From Desulfobacterales bacterium (GTDB lineage: Bacteria > Desulfobacterota > Desulfobacteria > Desulfobacterales > JAQWFD01): a DNA stretch of 45,254 nt. Position numbers and translations under genes: made by a program. Shown piece by piece: positions 6,971 through 15,740 of this stretch. Position 1 is the stretch's first letter, and every line of letters begins with the position of its first letter. The stretch covers positions 1 to 45,254 of the forward strand of contig JAQWFD010000033.1 in assembly GCA_028704555.1 (NCBI GenBank). Reading direction: 5' to 3'. The notes under the pieces are model-generated. The model saw only the letters and a list, made by a program, of their open reading frames with translations. It was not told the origin of the DNA and ran no database searches.

Positions 6971-8812
6971 ATGAACTTTCCCCCCCCGCCCAATGTTCAT
7001 GCGGTTGCAGTGCTGTTTCTCTCAGTTCTTGCGCTGATTTTGTTCACCCGTGAAAAAATACAGCTTGAGTCTTCCAGTTTTCTGATTCTTATTTTTCTTG
7101 CTGTTGGGTTTGAACTCTTTCCTTTCAAGGTAGATGGAAACGTTTTACACGCGGTAGATTTTTTTGGTGGTTTCGGACATGAGGCATTGGTTGCTGTTTG
7201 TGCCTTAATGATTGCCGGACAGGGTATCGTCCGAACGGGGGCGCTGGAACCGGTGGGGCGAATGTTGGCCAGGCTTTGGAAGATCAGCCCGAACCTCTCC
7301 TTGCTGTTAACACTTTTTGTCGGGGCGTTTATCAGTGCGTTCATAAACAATGTTCCTGTCGTTGTTTTGTTTCTTCCCATTTTGATAAATGTATCCCTTC
7401 GGACCGGCATGAAAGCGTCCTCGGTTTTGATGCCTCTGGGCTTTGCCACCCTGCTGGGCGGGACGTGTACGACCATTGGGACCTCCACCAATCTGCTGGT
7501 GGTCTCAGTGGCTGCAGAGATGGGCTTGAAACGGCTGGAGATGTTTGATTTCATGGTTCCGGCGGTGATTGCCGGAAGCATTGGCATTGCTTATCTCTGG
7601 CTCGTTGTACCGCGGATCATACCGGAGAGAAAACTGACCCTGGCTGACACGTCTCCCAGGGTTTTCTTAGCCCATCTCGTTCTTCTTGAGGGGGGAGCTG
7701 TTGAGGGTAAAACATTGGCTGAAGCTATAAAAATGGTTGATGGCGAGATGAAGGTCACGCGCGTGGAACGCGGATCTGATAATTTTATAATGCCAATTCC
7801 CACCATGATTCTGAAGGCAGGCGATCATCTGATAATTCGTGACACGCCAGAGCGCCTGAAGGAGTTTGAAAAGCTGCTGAAAGGGACTCTCTATACAGAT
7901 CACCTGACAATCGATCCGGTAGATGATGAACATCCCCTGAAGGCTGAAGATCAACAGATAGCAGAGGTCGTCATCATAGAGGGGTCACGCTTTCAGGGAA
8001 GAACGCTCAGCGGTTTGCGGTTTGTGGACCGGTATGGGCTGATTACACTGGCCATACACCGAGCGGGCAAGCCCCTGGAAAAGATGCATGATGAAGTCGG
8101 AGATATCCGTTTGAAAGCGGGAGATATCCTTCTGGTTCAGGGGCCCCGTGAGCAGATTGCCAGTTTGAAAAAAGAAAAGAATTTCCTCGTACTGGATGCC
8201 ACGACGGATTTGCCGTTTGCTCAAAAGGCACCGTTGGCATTGTTTATTATGCTGGGCATCGTTGTGTCGGCCGCCTCTGGGATCATGCCGATAGCAATCA
8301 GTGCACCAGCCGGGGCGCTATTGATGATTTTAACCGGTTGCCTGGGATGGCGGGATGCGACAAGTGCCCTGAGTGCGCAGGTCATCCTTATCGTGGTGGC
8401 GAGTCTGGCTCTCGGGGCTGCATTATTGAAAACGGGTGCAGCCAATTACCTGGCATTACTGTTTGTGACCCTGGTGGGTGACGCTTCTCCAGCCGTCACG
8501 ATCAGTGGACTTATGCTTCTGATGGCAATCCTCACCAATATTATATCCAATAACGCCGCCGCAGTTATCGGCACCCCTATTGCCATTTCCATTGCTTCCC
8601 AAATGGGGCAGCCGCCGGAAGCCTTTGTCCTTGCAGTATTGTTTGGGGCCAATATGAGTTATGCGACTCCTATGGCGTACAAGACAAATCTGCTCGTCAT
8701 GAACGCCGGGGAATACACTTTTAATGATTTTCTTCGGGTTGGGATACCACTGGTCCTGATCATGTGGGTTACGCTTTCATGGTTGCTTCCGATCCTCTAC
8801 GGTATATCTTGA
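6971..8812 (+). CDS. SLC13/DASS-type permease with two RCK_C (TrkA-C) domains
   Basis: This 613-residue membrane protein has the layout of SLC13-like (divalent anion:Na+ or arsenite-type fold) carriers: a membrane half, two cytosolic RCK_C domains, then a second membrane half. The first RCK_C is near residues 205-290 (LVLLEGGAVEGKTLAEA to GDHLIIRDTPERL) and the second near 310-400 (VVIIEGSRFQGRTLSGL to GDILLVQGPREQI). Membrane signature pieces include INNVPVVVLFLPI, GGTCTTIGTSTNLLV and, in the second half, ILTNIISNNAAAVIGTPIA. The N and T rich hairpins bind substrate and Na+ in this family. ATG 6971 has GGAG 11 bases upstream and is preferred to an upstream TTG at 6947. The transported anion (sulfate, a dicarboxylate or another) cannot be decided. 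Confidence 0.85.
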   Translation: MNFPPPPNVHAVAVLFLSVLALILFTREKIQLESSSFLILIFLAVGFELFPFKVDGNVLHAVDFFGGFGHEALVAVCALMIAGQGIVRTGALEPVGRMLARLWKISPNLSLLLTLFVGAFISAFINNVPVVVLFLPILINVSLRTGMKASSVLMPLGFATLLGGTCTTIGTSTNLLVVSVAAEMGLKRLEMFDFMVPAVIAGSIGIAYLWLVVPRIIPERKLTLADTSPRVFLAHLVLLEGGAVEGKTLAEAIKMVDGEMKVTRVERGSDNFIMPIPTMILKAGDHLIIRDTPERLKEFEKLLKGTLYTDHLTIDPVDDEHPLKAEDQQIAEVVIIEGSRFQGRTLSGLRFVDRYGLITLAIHRAGKPLEKMHDEVGDIRLKAGDILLVQGPREQIASLKKEKNFLVLDATTDLPFAQKAPLALFIMLGIVVSAASGIMPIAISAPAGALLMILTGCLGWRDATSALSAQVILIVVASLALGAALLKTGAANYLALLFVTLVGDASPAVTISGLMLLMAILTNIISNNAAAVIGTPIAISIASQMGQPPEAFVLAVLFGANMSYATPMAYKTNLLVMNAGEYTFNDFLRVGIPLVLIMWVTLSWLLPILYGIS

Positions 8813-8997
8813 TTCGAGCTCATACCCCCAGCACCAAGCAAATTTTAAATTCCATGGTCACTTTACTTAATTCCAACAAAAGAGAAAAATGGGGACAGGT
8901 AAATTGTGATAGACAAGCGTGAGCTATCCTGCTACAGAAAAAAGACGGGGGCTCAAGAGCACCGTATAAGGAAAGATAATAATAAGGGAGGTAAGAA

Positions 8998-9933
8998 ATG
9001 CCGCGGATATCACGAATGATCGTTTCTAACGAAACAGCCGTGTACCATGTCATTTTCCGGACGGCCCTGGACGGATTTCCTATAGGAGATGTTGAAAAGG
9101 ATTTTCTGCTGGGTCTGATCAAACGGTTTTCAAAATTATATTTTACTGAAGTTATTGGATTTTGCCTCATGGGGAATCATGCCCACGTTCTGGCGAAAAT
9201 GATACCGGAAACCAAGTTCACCGATAAACAGATTCAGAAACGGTACGAGGCATTTTATGGGGATGAGCGGGTGTTTGCCAGGGGGCAGCTTCCGGCTTTG
9301 CGGGCAAAATATGACAGTCTTTCGGAATTTGTCCGGGAGATCACGGTTGGATTTACCAGGTATTACAACCGACGGCACAACCGAAAAGGCTTTTTCTGGG
9401 GTGGACGGTTTAAAAGCGTTATCGTGGATAAGGGGGAAACGCTCGTGAACTGCATGGCGTACATTGATCTGAATCCGCTACGGGCGGGCATTATAAAACG
9501 TCCGGAACAATACCGTTGGTGCTCGCTTGGATACCATGTCCAGACCGGAAATAAGGATGCTTTCCTTTCCACTGATTTTGGCATGAAAGCGTTCAACGTA
9601 AAGGATGAAAAAGAAAGAATCCGCAGATACCTCAGTTATGTGTATGAAGCTGGCGCGCTTAACTTGTCGGGTAAGGGCAGGGTGCAGGGAATTGATGAAG
9701 AAACCGGTGAAAAGGAGCGAAAAAAGGATTTTGGACTGACCCGTGCGGATCGGTTTCGCTACCGGAATCGGTATTTCACCGATTCAGGAATTATTGGTTC
9801 CCGGGAGTTTGTCTTGCGGCATTATCAGAACTTTAGGCATCTGTTTCAAACGGAAAATGAAAAGAAGCCAAAGCCTGTAAAAGGGCTTTCCGGGATGTAT
9901 TCTCTAAAGCGGCTTTCAGAAAATATCGGCTAG
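8998..9933 (+). CDS. Intact REP-associated tyrosine transposase (RAYT 3)
   Basis: A 311-residue Y1/HUH transposase. It has the HUH pair in MGNHAHVL (His61 and His63), YYNRRHNRKGFFWGGRF before the third strand, and the catalytic tyrosine in MAYIDLNPLRAG (Tyr155). The extended C-terminal region, with a basic segment (GEKERKKDFGLTRADRFRYRN, cited by its ends GEKERKK and RADRFRYRN), is typical of larger deltaproteobacterial RAYTs. AAGGGAGG precedes the ATG at good spacing. It is the only uninterrupted RAYT of three in the window, so it is the one able to act on REP-like sequences. I did not find clear REP palindromes directly flanking it. Confidence 0.9.
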   Translation: MPRISRMIVSNETAVYHVIFRTALDGFPIGDVEKDFLLGLIKRFSKLYFTEVIGFCLMGNHAHVLAKMIPETKFTDKQIQKRYEAFYGDERVFARGQLPALRAKYDSLSEFVREITVGFTRYYNRRHNRKGFFWGGRFKSVIVDKGETLVNCMAYIDLNPLRAGIIKRPEQYRWCSLGYHVQTGNKDAFLSTDFGMKAFNVKDEKERIRRYLSYVYEAGALNLSGKGRVQGIDEETGEKERKKDFGLTRADRFRYRNRYFTDSGIIGSREFVLRHYQNFRHLFQTENEKKPKPVKGLSGMYSLKRLSENIG

Positions 9934-9988
9934 CATCCGGATCAGCAATTGATTCGGGAAAAAGATTTGCGCTGGCGCGCATAAATTT

Positions 9989-10186
9989 TCAGTCCCCCCT
10001 TTGGGCTCCAACAAGCTTATCCGGTTCCACCGGTCTCAGGATGGCGGACATTGCCAGCACCATTTCAGGATTCATGGGCACCCAAACCTGCCGGAAATCA
10101 TTCTGGAGGCGGCCTTGAAGTCCTCCGGCAAGTCGCTTGTGTAGCGGTTTGTTGTGTAACACGACAGAATCTTGCCAGTTTTGCAT
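9989..10186 (-). CDS. Possible small protein of 65 residues, unrecognised
   Basis: The frame begins ATG with AGGT nine bases upstream and encodes MQNWQDSVVLHNKPLHKRL, then a central stretch FRQVWVPMNPEMVLAMSAIL and a short tail. Codon use is reasonable, but no family is recognised and there are no homologous neighbours. It may be a fragment of a larger decayed gene. The remainder of 9934-10419 has no other supported gene; CCGG hairpins near 10020-10035 are short. Confidence 0.3.
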   Translation of the reverse strand: MQNWQDSVVLHNKPLHKRLAGGLQGRLQNDFRQVWVPMNPEMVLAMSAILRPVEPDKLVGAQRGD

Positions 10187-10419
10187 AATTTACCTGCCGC
10201 CTTCTCTTTTTCTTCTCTTTTGTCACTTATTTTTCTTTACCGTGTTGGTTTTGCTCCCGAAAACGTAACGCTAAGATCGGAAAATACGTATTTATGCAAT
10301 ACATTTGACAAAATATCAGTATAATAGCCTGGTCCGATCCCGGATAAAGTAGGCGGATAAACGGATAACCCCGGATACACCGCCTGAATAGATACAAAAA
10401 CAGAGACAGGAGCGTTTCC

Positions 10420-11991
10420 TTGGAGTTGATAATCAGCAATTTGAAAATTCCCATTGAAAAAGACGGGATTGATGAATATTTAAATGCCGCTGCACAAAAG
10501 TTGAAAACAGGCGAAGGAAATATATCCATTGCGAAAATTCTTAGTAAATCACTTGATTTGAGCAGCAAAGAACAGTTCTATTATAAAATTTCGATGGTTG
10601 TCAGAACGGATGTCACCTATAAAAATAATCAAAATTTTCCCGTATACACAGAACAAATAAAAGTAAAGAGAAAAATAATTAACATTAAGGATCGGCCTGT
10701 AATCGTAGGGTTAGGACCTGCCGGCATGTTTGCTGCCCTTGAATTAATTGATTATGGGATGAAACCATTAATATTTGAAAGAGGTAAAAAGATAGAAGAC
10801 CGCTCCGTTGATGTCCAGAGATTTATAAAAGAAAGGCAGCTAGACCCTGAATCAAATATCCAGTTTGGTGAAGGCGGCGCCGGTTCATACTCCGATGGCA
10901 AGCTGTTTTCCAGGAGAAATAATAATTCGAGCTGCGTAAATCGGGTGTTGAAGACGTTTGTCAGATTTGGTGCGCCTGAGTCAATAGGGTACATCAGCAA
11001 ACCCCATTTGGGGACGGATGTGCTGTGCGAAATCGTTCGCAATATAAGGAACTATATCCTTGAGAGGGGCGGAGAGATATATTACGGCTCAAAAATGACG
11101 GACATCCTGATATCAGGGGGTAAAGCCTCAGGTATTATCATCAATGGTGAGAAGGAATATCTTTCTTCAAGTATTTATATCGCGTTGGGACATTCTGCGC
11201 GCGATACGTTTGAGATGATGCATAAAAAAGGTATCGCCATGGAGCCGAAGCCGATTCTTGTTGGCATGAGAATTGAGCATCCTGTTGAAATTATCAATCG
11301 GATACGATATGGCGATAAATATAAGAATTTTGTTGGCTTAGGGGCTGCTACCTATTCTTTGAATTATACCAATCGAAAAATTCAGAGGGGGGTCTACACA
11401 TTCTGCATGTGTCCAGGCGGTGAGGTGATTAATGCTTCATCTGATCCAGGCATGATGGTTGTTAACGGGATGAGCTACTCACGCAGGGCATCCGCATTTT
11501 CAAATGCAGCCCTGGTTGTAACCTGTCATCCGGATGATTATAAATCAACCGGTCCATTGGCTGGTATAGAGTTCCAAAAGGATATTGAGCGAAAGGCCTT
11601 TCACGCGGGAGGAGGACGATGGGAAGTCCCTGCGCAGAATCTGATGAATTTTTTAGATGAGAGAAACGCTGACGGCTTAAATAAAAATTCGTATAAGATG
11701 GGGGCCGTTTCTGCTGATATGAAAGACATTTTTCCAGGATTTGTGGCCGAGGAGCTGTTGGCTGCATTTAATAAATGGAAAGTGGAGGTTCCGTTGTTTG
11801 TTTCAAATCATGCGATATTGTTAGGTGCGGAAACAAGAACCTCATCTCCTGTACGGATTAAACGCAATGAAAAATTTGAATCCGTAAATATAAAAAATTT
11901 GTATCCGGTAGGCGAAGGTTCAGGCTATACAGGGGGCATAACCAGTTCTGCCGCTGATGCCATAAAGGCGGTCGAGATAAACGCATTGTAA
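10420..11991 (+). CDS. FAD-dependent dehydrogenase of the COG2509 family
   Basis: This 523-residue flavoprotein has a small N-terminal domain (residues 1-85) followed by a Rossmann FAD-binding motif VIVGLGPAGMFAALELI. Later come the conserved FGEGGAGSYSDGKLFSR block and the C-terminal FAD-closing motif LYPVGEGSGYTGGITSSAADA. This arrangement is that of the uncharacterised NAD(FAD)-utilising dehydrogenases (COG2509), found widely in anaerobes, whose substrate is unknown. The TTG start at 10420 is supported by AGGAG seven bases upstream and by the natural N-terminus MELIISNLKIPI. It stands alone between the RAYT and the two-component genes, with no operon partners. The FAD family is certain; the reaction is not. 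Confidence 0.85.
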   Translation: MELIISNLKIPIEKDGIDEYLNAAAQKLKTGEGNISIAKILSKSLDLSSKEQFYYKISMVVRTDVTYKNNQNFPVYTEQIKVKRKIINIKDRPVIVGLGPAGMFAALELIDYGMKPLIFERGKKIEDRSVDVQRFIKERQLDPESNIQFGEGGAGSYSDGKLFSRRNNNSSCVNRVLKTFVRFGAPESIGYISKPHLGTDVLCEIVRNIRNYILERGGEIYYGSKMTDILISGGKASGIIINGEKEYLSSSIYIALGHSARDTFEMMHKKGIAMEPKPILVGMRIEHPVEIINRIRYGDKYKNFVGLGAATYSLNYTNRKIQRGVYTFCMCPGGEVINASSDPGMMVVNGMSYSRRASAFSNAALVVTCHPDDYKSTGPLAGIEFQKDIERKAFHAGGGRWEVPAQNLMNFLDERNADGLNKNSYKMGAVSADMKDIFPGFVAEELLAAFNKWKVEVPLFVSNHAILLGAETRTSSPVRIKRNEKFESVNIKNLYPVGEGSGYTGGITSSAADAIKAVEINAL

Positions 11992-12177
11992 GAATGGTTT
12001 CGGTAGCAATCGGCAGATACGGATGGCAATGACGCCGCCCGGGCACCACATATGGCATGGGAATTATCGGGTGCATTTTCAGCAGCGTTGCACCTGTCAA
12101 GCCTACATGACAGGCAATTGAACAGATCACCGTATTGAAATCAAAAGAGAAATGTATTTTGATGGCGGTATGCTAAA

Positions 12178-13362
12178 ATGAAGAAGACCGAAAGTTATTC
12201 TAAATCCGGGTTGGTCGAGGACCAATATGATGCTGAAAGAGTAGAATGCCTGGAGACCGTTGCGGCCAAATTGCGCGAACGGGTGAAGGAGCTTACCTGC
12301 CTGTACGGCATTTCACAGATAATTTCAGATCCGGATAAATCGTTTGAGCAGAAGATCATGCATATCCTCATGCTGCTCCCGCCGGCCTGGCAATACCCCG
12401 CATGCACCTGTGCGCGAATCATGATTGACGGAGAAACGTTTCAAAGTCCTGATTGCCGGCAGGGAACGCATAAACAGGTCGCTTGGATACGTGTTAATGA
12501 AAAAAATCGGGGCGTAGTGGAAATTCACTACAAAGATGCTGGCTTTTTCGCGCAGAAAAAACCGTTTCTTGAAGAGGAACAGAGCCTGCTCAACAATATT
12601 GCCGGGCAGATCGCATTGATGATCGAACGCAAGGAGGTCCAGGAGGCTAAAGCCGAGCTTCAGGATCAGCTCATCCGGGCCGATCGCCTGTCTGCAATCG
12701 GTCAGCTGGCCGCAGGGGTGGCGCACGAACTCAATGAACCTCTGAATACGATTCTTGGTTTTACCCAGTTGGTCCAGAAAAATCGGGAGTTGCCGGATAC
12801 AGTGCAGGAAGACTTGAAAAAGATTACGGATGCATCACTCCATGCGCGCACGATTATCCGGGAGCTTCTGATATTTGCCCGACAGTCATCCAGCAGCATT
12901 GCCACGATGAGTCTGAACCGGATCGTGGAAGATGAACTTAGTCTTCTGGAATCGCTGTGCCGCAAGTCCTCCGTGGAGGTGCAACGGATTCTCGATTCGA
13001 ATGTTCCGGAGATTGTTGCAGATAAGTCACAGATGCTTCAGGTCCTTTCCAACCTGATAATCAATGCTCTTCAGGCTATGCCTGACGGCGGGGTGCTGAC
13101 TATTCAGACTTCATTTGATTCATCTGATGTCTTGCTGGCAGTTACGGATACCGGCATCGGCATGAGTGCGGAGGTGAAGGAAAAAATATTCGTCCCGTTT
13201 TTTACCACCAAGGATGTGGATCAGGGAACCGGTCTGGGCCTTGCAGTGGTGCATGGCATCGTGACATCCCATGGCGGAAGAATTACTGTTGAAAGTGCGG
13301 CAGGGCAGGGGTCACGTTTTATCATAACCCTGCCCCGGAATCAGGATACACAGGGAAGGTAA
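12178..13362 (+). CDS. Sensor histidine kinase, cytosolic, NtrB-like
   Basis: A 394-residue kinase without membrane segments. Residues 20-45 are a coiled coil, ~46-150 a GAF-like sensor region and 151-170 a connecting helix. The HisKA H-box is AAGVAHELNEPLNTILGF with the phosphorylated His183. The HATPase_c domain has the N-box QVLSNLIINALQAM, G1 DTGIGM (324-329), F-box FVPFFTTKD and G2 GTGLGL (350-355). The gene ends ten bases before the response regulator, so the two form a cognate pair. The absence of TM segments suggests sensing of a cytosolic or redox signal. The cysteine pair in YPACTCARI (residues 76 and 78) inside the GAF-like region could serve as a ligand or redox switch; this is speculation. 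The start has only a weak ribosome site. Confidence 0.9.
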   Translation: MKKTESYSKSGLVEDQYDAERVECLETVAAKLRERVKELTCLYGISQIISDPDKSFEQKIMHILMLLPPAWQYPACTCARIMIDGETFQSPDCRQGTHKQVAWIRVNEKNRGVVEIHYKDAGFFAQKKPFLEEEQSLLNNIAGQIALMIERKEVQEAKAELQDQLIRADRLSAIGQLAAGVAHELNEPLNTILGFTQLVQKNRELPDTVQEDLKKITDASLHARTIIRELLIFARQSSSSIATMSLNRIVEDELSLLESLCRKSSVEVQRILDSNVPEIVADKSQMLQVLSNLIINALQAMPDGGVLTIQTSFDSSDVLLAVTDTGIGMSAEVKEKIFVPFFTTKDVDQGTGLGLAVVHGIVTSHGGRITVESAAGQGSRFIITLPRNQDTQGR

Positions 13363-13371
13363 ATCAGGATA

Positions 13372-14727
13372 ATGGCAACACGGGATAAAAGCATACTGGT
13401 GGTGGACGACACGCCTGCGGCACTGGAAGTTATCGAGAGAAACCTGAGCTCGGCAGGCTATCGGGTCTATACGGCTTCAGGCGTGGCTGATGCCATCCGG
13501 ATTCTCGAAAACACACCGATAGACATCGTTATCACCGATTATAAAATGCCGAAAGTGAGCGGGCTTGATTTGATCCGGCATGTCAGGGAAAATTACTATG
13601 GCACCGGGGTGATCATGATCACCGGATATGCATCCGTAAAGGGGGCCGTGGAAGCGGTGAAAATGGGAGCAGAGGAATACCTTCCAAAACCATTCACCGA
13701 TGAAGAGCTCTTTGCCGCTGTTGAGCGGGCACTGAACAAACAGGAGCTTCATAAAGCCGTGCTCGACAGAAAACCCCACGCCGTTCCGGATTCTTATGGT
13801 ATTCTCGGAAAGTCAAAGCCCGTTCGCAAGGTACTCAAAGACATAAAAAAAGCATCTGAATCGACTGCCACAGTGCTTGTTTCAGGTGAGAGCGGCACCG
13901 GCAAAGAACTGGTGGCAAGAGCGGTTCATTACAGTAGCACTCAGGCTTCGGCGCCTTTTGTTCCGGTAAACTGCGGGGCAATACCCGAAAAATTGCTGGA
14001 AAGTGAGCTGTTCGGATATGTTAAAGGGGCTTTTACCGGCGCAAACGAGTCCCGTGCAGGATTTTTCCAGACGGCTGACGGCGGGACAATTTTTTTAGAC
14101 GAGGTCAATGAAATGAGCCCTGCCATGCAGGTAAAACTTCTCCGGGTTCTTCAGGACCGGCAGGTGCTCATGATTGGCGCCCGGAAAGCCTGTAAGGTCG
14201 ACATACGAATCGTTGCTTCGAGCAACAAGGACCTGCGCAGCCTGGTGGAAAAGGGCACGTTCCGAGAAGATTTGTTTTTCCGGTTAAATGTCATATCGAT
14301 TAGGGTTCCCCCCCTTCGGGAACGCCGGGAAGATATTGCACTTTTAATCTCTCATTTTGCTGCCGGCTTTGCCGATGAGCTGGGAAAGCCCGTTCCGGCA
14401 TTTTCCGATGAGACCTTACAGGTGCTATTGAATTATTCATGGCCCGGTAATATCCGGGAGCTGGAGAATTTGATTCAGCGGCTGGTGGTCATGACGGAAG
14501 GTAATGTCATCAGGATTCCAGATTTGCCGGCGATCATGAGATTCTCGGCCATTTCTCCCTCTGCCCCCTTCAGGTCTCTGGCTGAAGAGGAGGCGTCCTA
14601 TATTCGGATGGTTCTGGCAAGTGTGGGGGGAAATAAATCCCGCGCTGCGAAGATACTTCGAATCGATCGTAAGACCTTAAGAGATAAGCTCAAGACAGAT
14701 AGTAATTCCTCCGATGAATCTGCATGA
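13372..14727 (+). CDS. NtrC-family sigma-54-dependent response regulator
   Basis: A 451-residue three-domain activator. The receiver domain (6-120) has the phosphorylation site Asp56 in ITDYKMP and Lys106 in LPKPF. The AAA+ domain has Walker A GESGTGKE (172-179), the sigma-54 contact loop GAFTGA (219-224), Walker B FLDEV (241-245) and the arginine finger region FREDLFFRLNV. The C-terminal Fis-type HTH is NKSRAAKILRIDRKTLRDKL. All catalytic motifs are intact, so it should activate sigma-54 promoters when phosphorylated by the adjacent kinase. Immediately downstream lie paired dyads (14747-14780) and a -24/-12 promoter (14934-14949), making the Cys-rich protein and Fe-S/FMN operon its most likely target. 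Confidence 0.93.
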   Translation: MATRDKSILVVDDTPAALEVIERNLSSAGYRVYTASGVADAIRILENTPIDIVITDYKMPKVSGLDLIRHVRENYYGTGVIMITGYASVKGAVEAVKMGAEEYLPKPFTDEELFAAVERALNKQELHKAVLDRKPHAVPDSYGILGKSKPVRKVLKDIKKASESTATVLVSGESGTGKELVARAVHYSSTQASAPFVPVNCGAIPEKLLESELFGYVKGAFTGANESRAGFFQTADGGTIFLDEVNEMSPAMQVKLLRVLQDRQVLMIGARKACKVDIRIVASSNKDLRSLVEKGTFREDLFFRLNVISIRVPPLRERREDIALLISHFAAGFADELGKPVPAFSDETLQVLLNYSWPGNIRELENLIQRLVVMTEGNVIRIPDLPAIMRFSAISPSAPFRSLAEEEASYIRMVLASVGGNKSRAAKILRIDRKTLRDKLKTDSNSSDESA

Positions 14728-14731
14728 AAAA

Positions 14732-14780
14732 CTCACGGGTTGGTGAGGAGAATTTCTCCAACTGGTGAGAATTTACTCAC
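14732..14780 (+). promoter_or_regulatory. Candidate enhancer (UAS) dyads for the sigma-54 activator
   Basis: Two adjacent palindromes lie just past the regulator gene: GGAGAATTTCTCC at 14747-14759 and GTGAGAATTTACTCAC at 14765-14780. They share an AGAATTT core and are one to two helical turns apart. CTCAC also occurs at 14732-14736 and GTGAG at 14743-14747. They sit about 155-190 bp upstream of the -24 element, the normal range for NtrC-type enhancers. They could instead act as a weak transcription end. Confidence 0.5.
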
Positions 14781-14933
14781 TTCCTTCTTTTTAGAGCATA
14801 TTCCGTTATAAAAAATGGCATCCGGGTTATTCAGGATTTTGAAAAAATAAATTCATTAATAATCAGTATGTTACCTGGTGATATGCCCGCTTCTATAACC
14901 AATCCTTTGCCTGAATATATCTTTCGGCTCTTA

Positions 14934-14949
14934 TGGCATATTTTTTGCC
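14934..14949 (+). promoter_or_regulatory. Sigma-54 (-24/-12) promoter
   Basis: TGGCATATTTTTTGCC fits the consensus TGGCAC-N5-TTGCA, with GG at 14935-14936 and GC at 14947-14948 separated by exactly ten bases. The transcription start would be near 14960, giving a leader of about 250 nt before the Cys-rich gene. That leader contains family B copy 2. This promoter explains why an NtrC-type regulator sits directly upstream. Confidence 0.65.
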
Positions 14950-15032
14950 GTTTACAGGGTAATAACGTTTTAAAAAAACTATTTTTTTAAAAAATAATAA
15001 CTTTCTGGATGATCATAGCTGCTTTTTTATTA

Positions 15033-15191
15033 AGGGCTCGCCCAGAAATAAGTTCGCAATTTCAAGTGTTGAGGCGCCTGCCTGGCAAGACACGAAAGTG
15101 AATGAATATCAAGCATATTCCGAGCTTTCGTAACGCAGCCAGGCAGGATGCATCGGTGCTTAAAACGGGAAGTTATTTTTGAGTGAGCCCT
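15033..15191. mobile_element. Small palindromic element, family B copy 2 (~159 bp)
   Basis: Inverted relative to copy 1 at 4502-4660 and nearly identical in sequence: it starts AGGGCTCGCCCAGAAATAAG and, read from the other end, AGGGCTCACTCAAAAATAAC. TA or TTA borders it. It lies in the transcribed leader between the sigma-54 promoter and the Cys-rich gene, so the RNA would carry its hairpin. Confidence 0.8.
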
Positions 15192-15211
15192 AACGTGCGA
15201 AGGGAGGCAAT

Positions 15212-15511
15212 ATGTCTGAATATACATACAATGAAGGAATCTGTTCAAATTGTAGATTTGCTTTTGAGTGCCGCCATTCTTCAGAAGGTGTTCAATTCTG
15301 CCAGGAGTATGAGTTAGGCGATCCCTCGCAAAATTTTGAGAAAAACAGAGCCACGCCAGCAGGAGCATTTTCTCCGAAAATAGAACCCCAAAATAGTCCA
15401 GGCAGATCTTCTGGAAAAGTCATGGGGCTGTGCAGTAACTGTTTACATCGAGAAACCTGCGGTTTTCCCAAACCGGCATCCGGGGTGTGGCACTGCGAAG
15501 AGTATGAGTGA
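15212..15511 (+). CDS. Small protein with two Cys4 motifs
   Basis: The 99-residue product has two copies of the same pattern: GICSNCRFAFECRHSSEGVQFCQEYE near the N-terminus and GLCSNCLHRETCGFPKPASGVWHCEEYE at the C-terminus (each quoted by key residues: C-x2-C-x5-C then C-x-E-Y). A 35-residue low-complexity linker separates them. Each Cys4 set could bind zinc or an Fe-S cluster. AGGGAGG lies eight bases before the ATG. Such short tandem-Cys proteins often sit beside redox operons in Desulfobacterota, and here it directly precedes the NuoE-like gene. Its function is unknown; it may be a redox-responsive accessory factor. Confidence 0.75.
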   Translation: MSEYTYNEGICSNCRFAFECRHSSEGVQFCQEYELGDPSQNFEKNRATPAGAFSPKIEPQNSPGRSSGKVMGLCSNCLHRETCGFPKPASGVWHCEEYE

Positions 15512-15551
15512 TTAAAACATAAAAAGAGGTAATAAAACCGTAAACTGACTT

Positions 15552-15740
15552 AGGGCCCAGGAATAAATAAATTTCACAGTCTTACTTGCCTTCTCGGAGT
15601 CTCACAAGTTCGCTTACCGGTCCGTCTTCTGTGTTGCATCAAAAATGCACGTACAACACAAGTATGCACTCTTTGATACGCCTTGAAGACGAACGAATAT
15701 CCTGCGTAATACTTGTGGATTTTATTCCTTCCGTGACCCT
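15552..15740. mobile_element. Possible third small inverted-repeat element (family C, ~190 bp)
   Basis: The left end AGGGCCCAGGAATAAATAAA and the right end read inverted, AGGGTCACGGAAGGAATAAA, share AGGG and GGAATAAA and are bordered by TA-containing bases (TTAGGG and CCCTTA). No protein is encoded. It ends 18 bp before the NuoE-like start codon, and the gene's ribosome site GGGGAAGGA lies just outside. Only one copy is present here, so mobility is inferred from the ends alone. Confidence 0.45.

Noticed and set aside
10305..10325. TTGACA and TATAAT upstream of the COG2509 gene as a promoter
   Set aside because: Both boxes are perfect, but the spacing is 9 bp, far from the required 16-18, and no alternative partner was found.
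14815..14830. TGGCATCCGGGTTATT as a sigma-54 promoter
   Set aside because: It has the -24 GG but lacks the essential GC at -12; the site at 14934 is far better.
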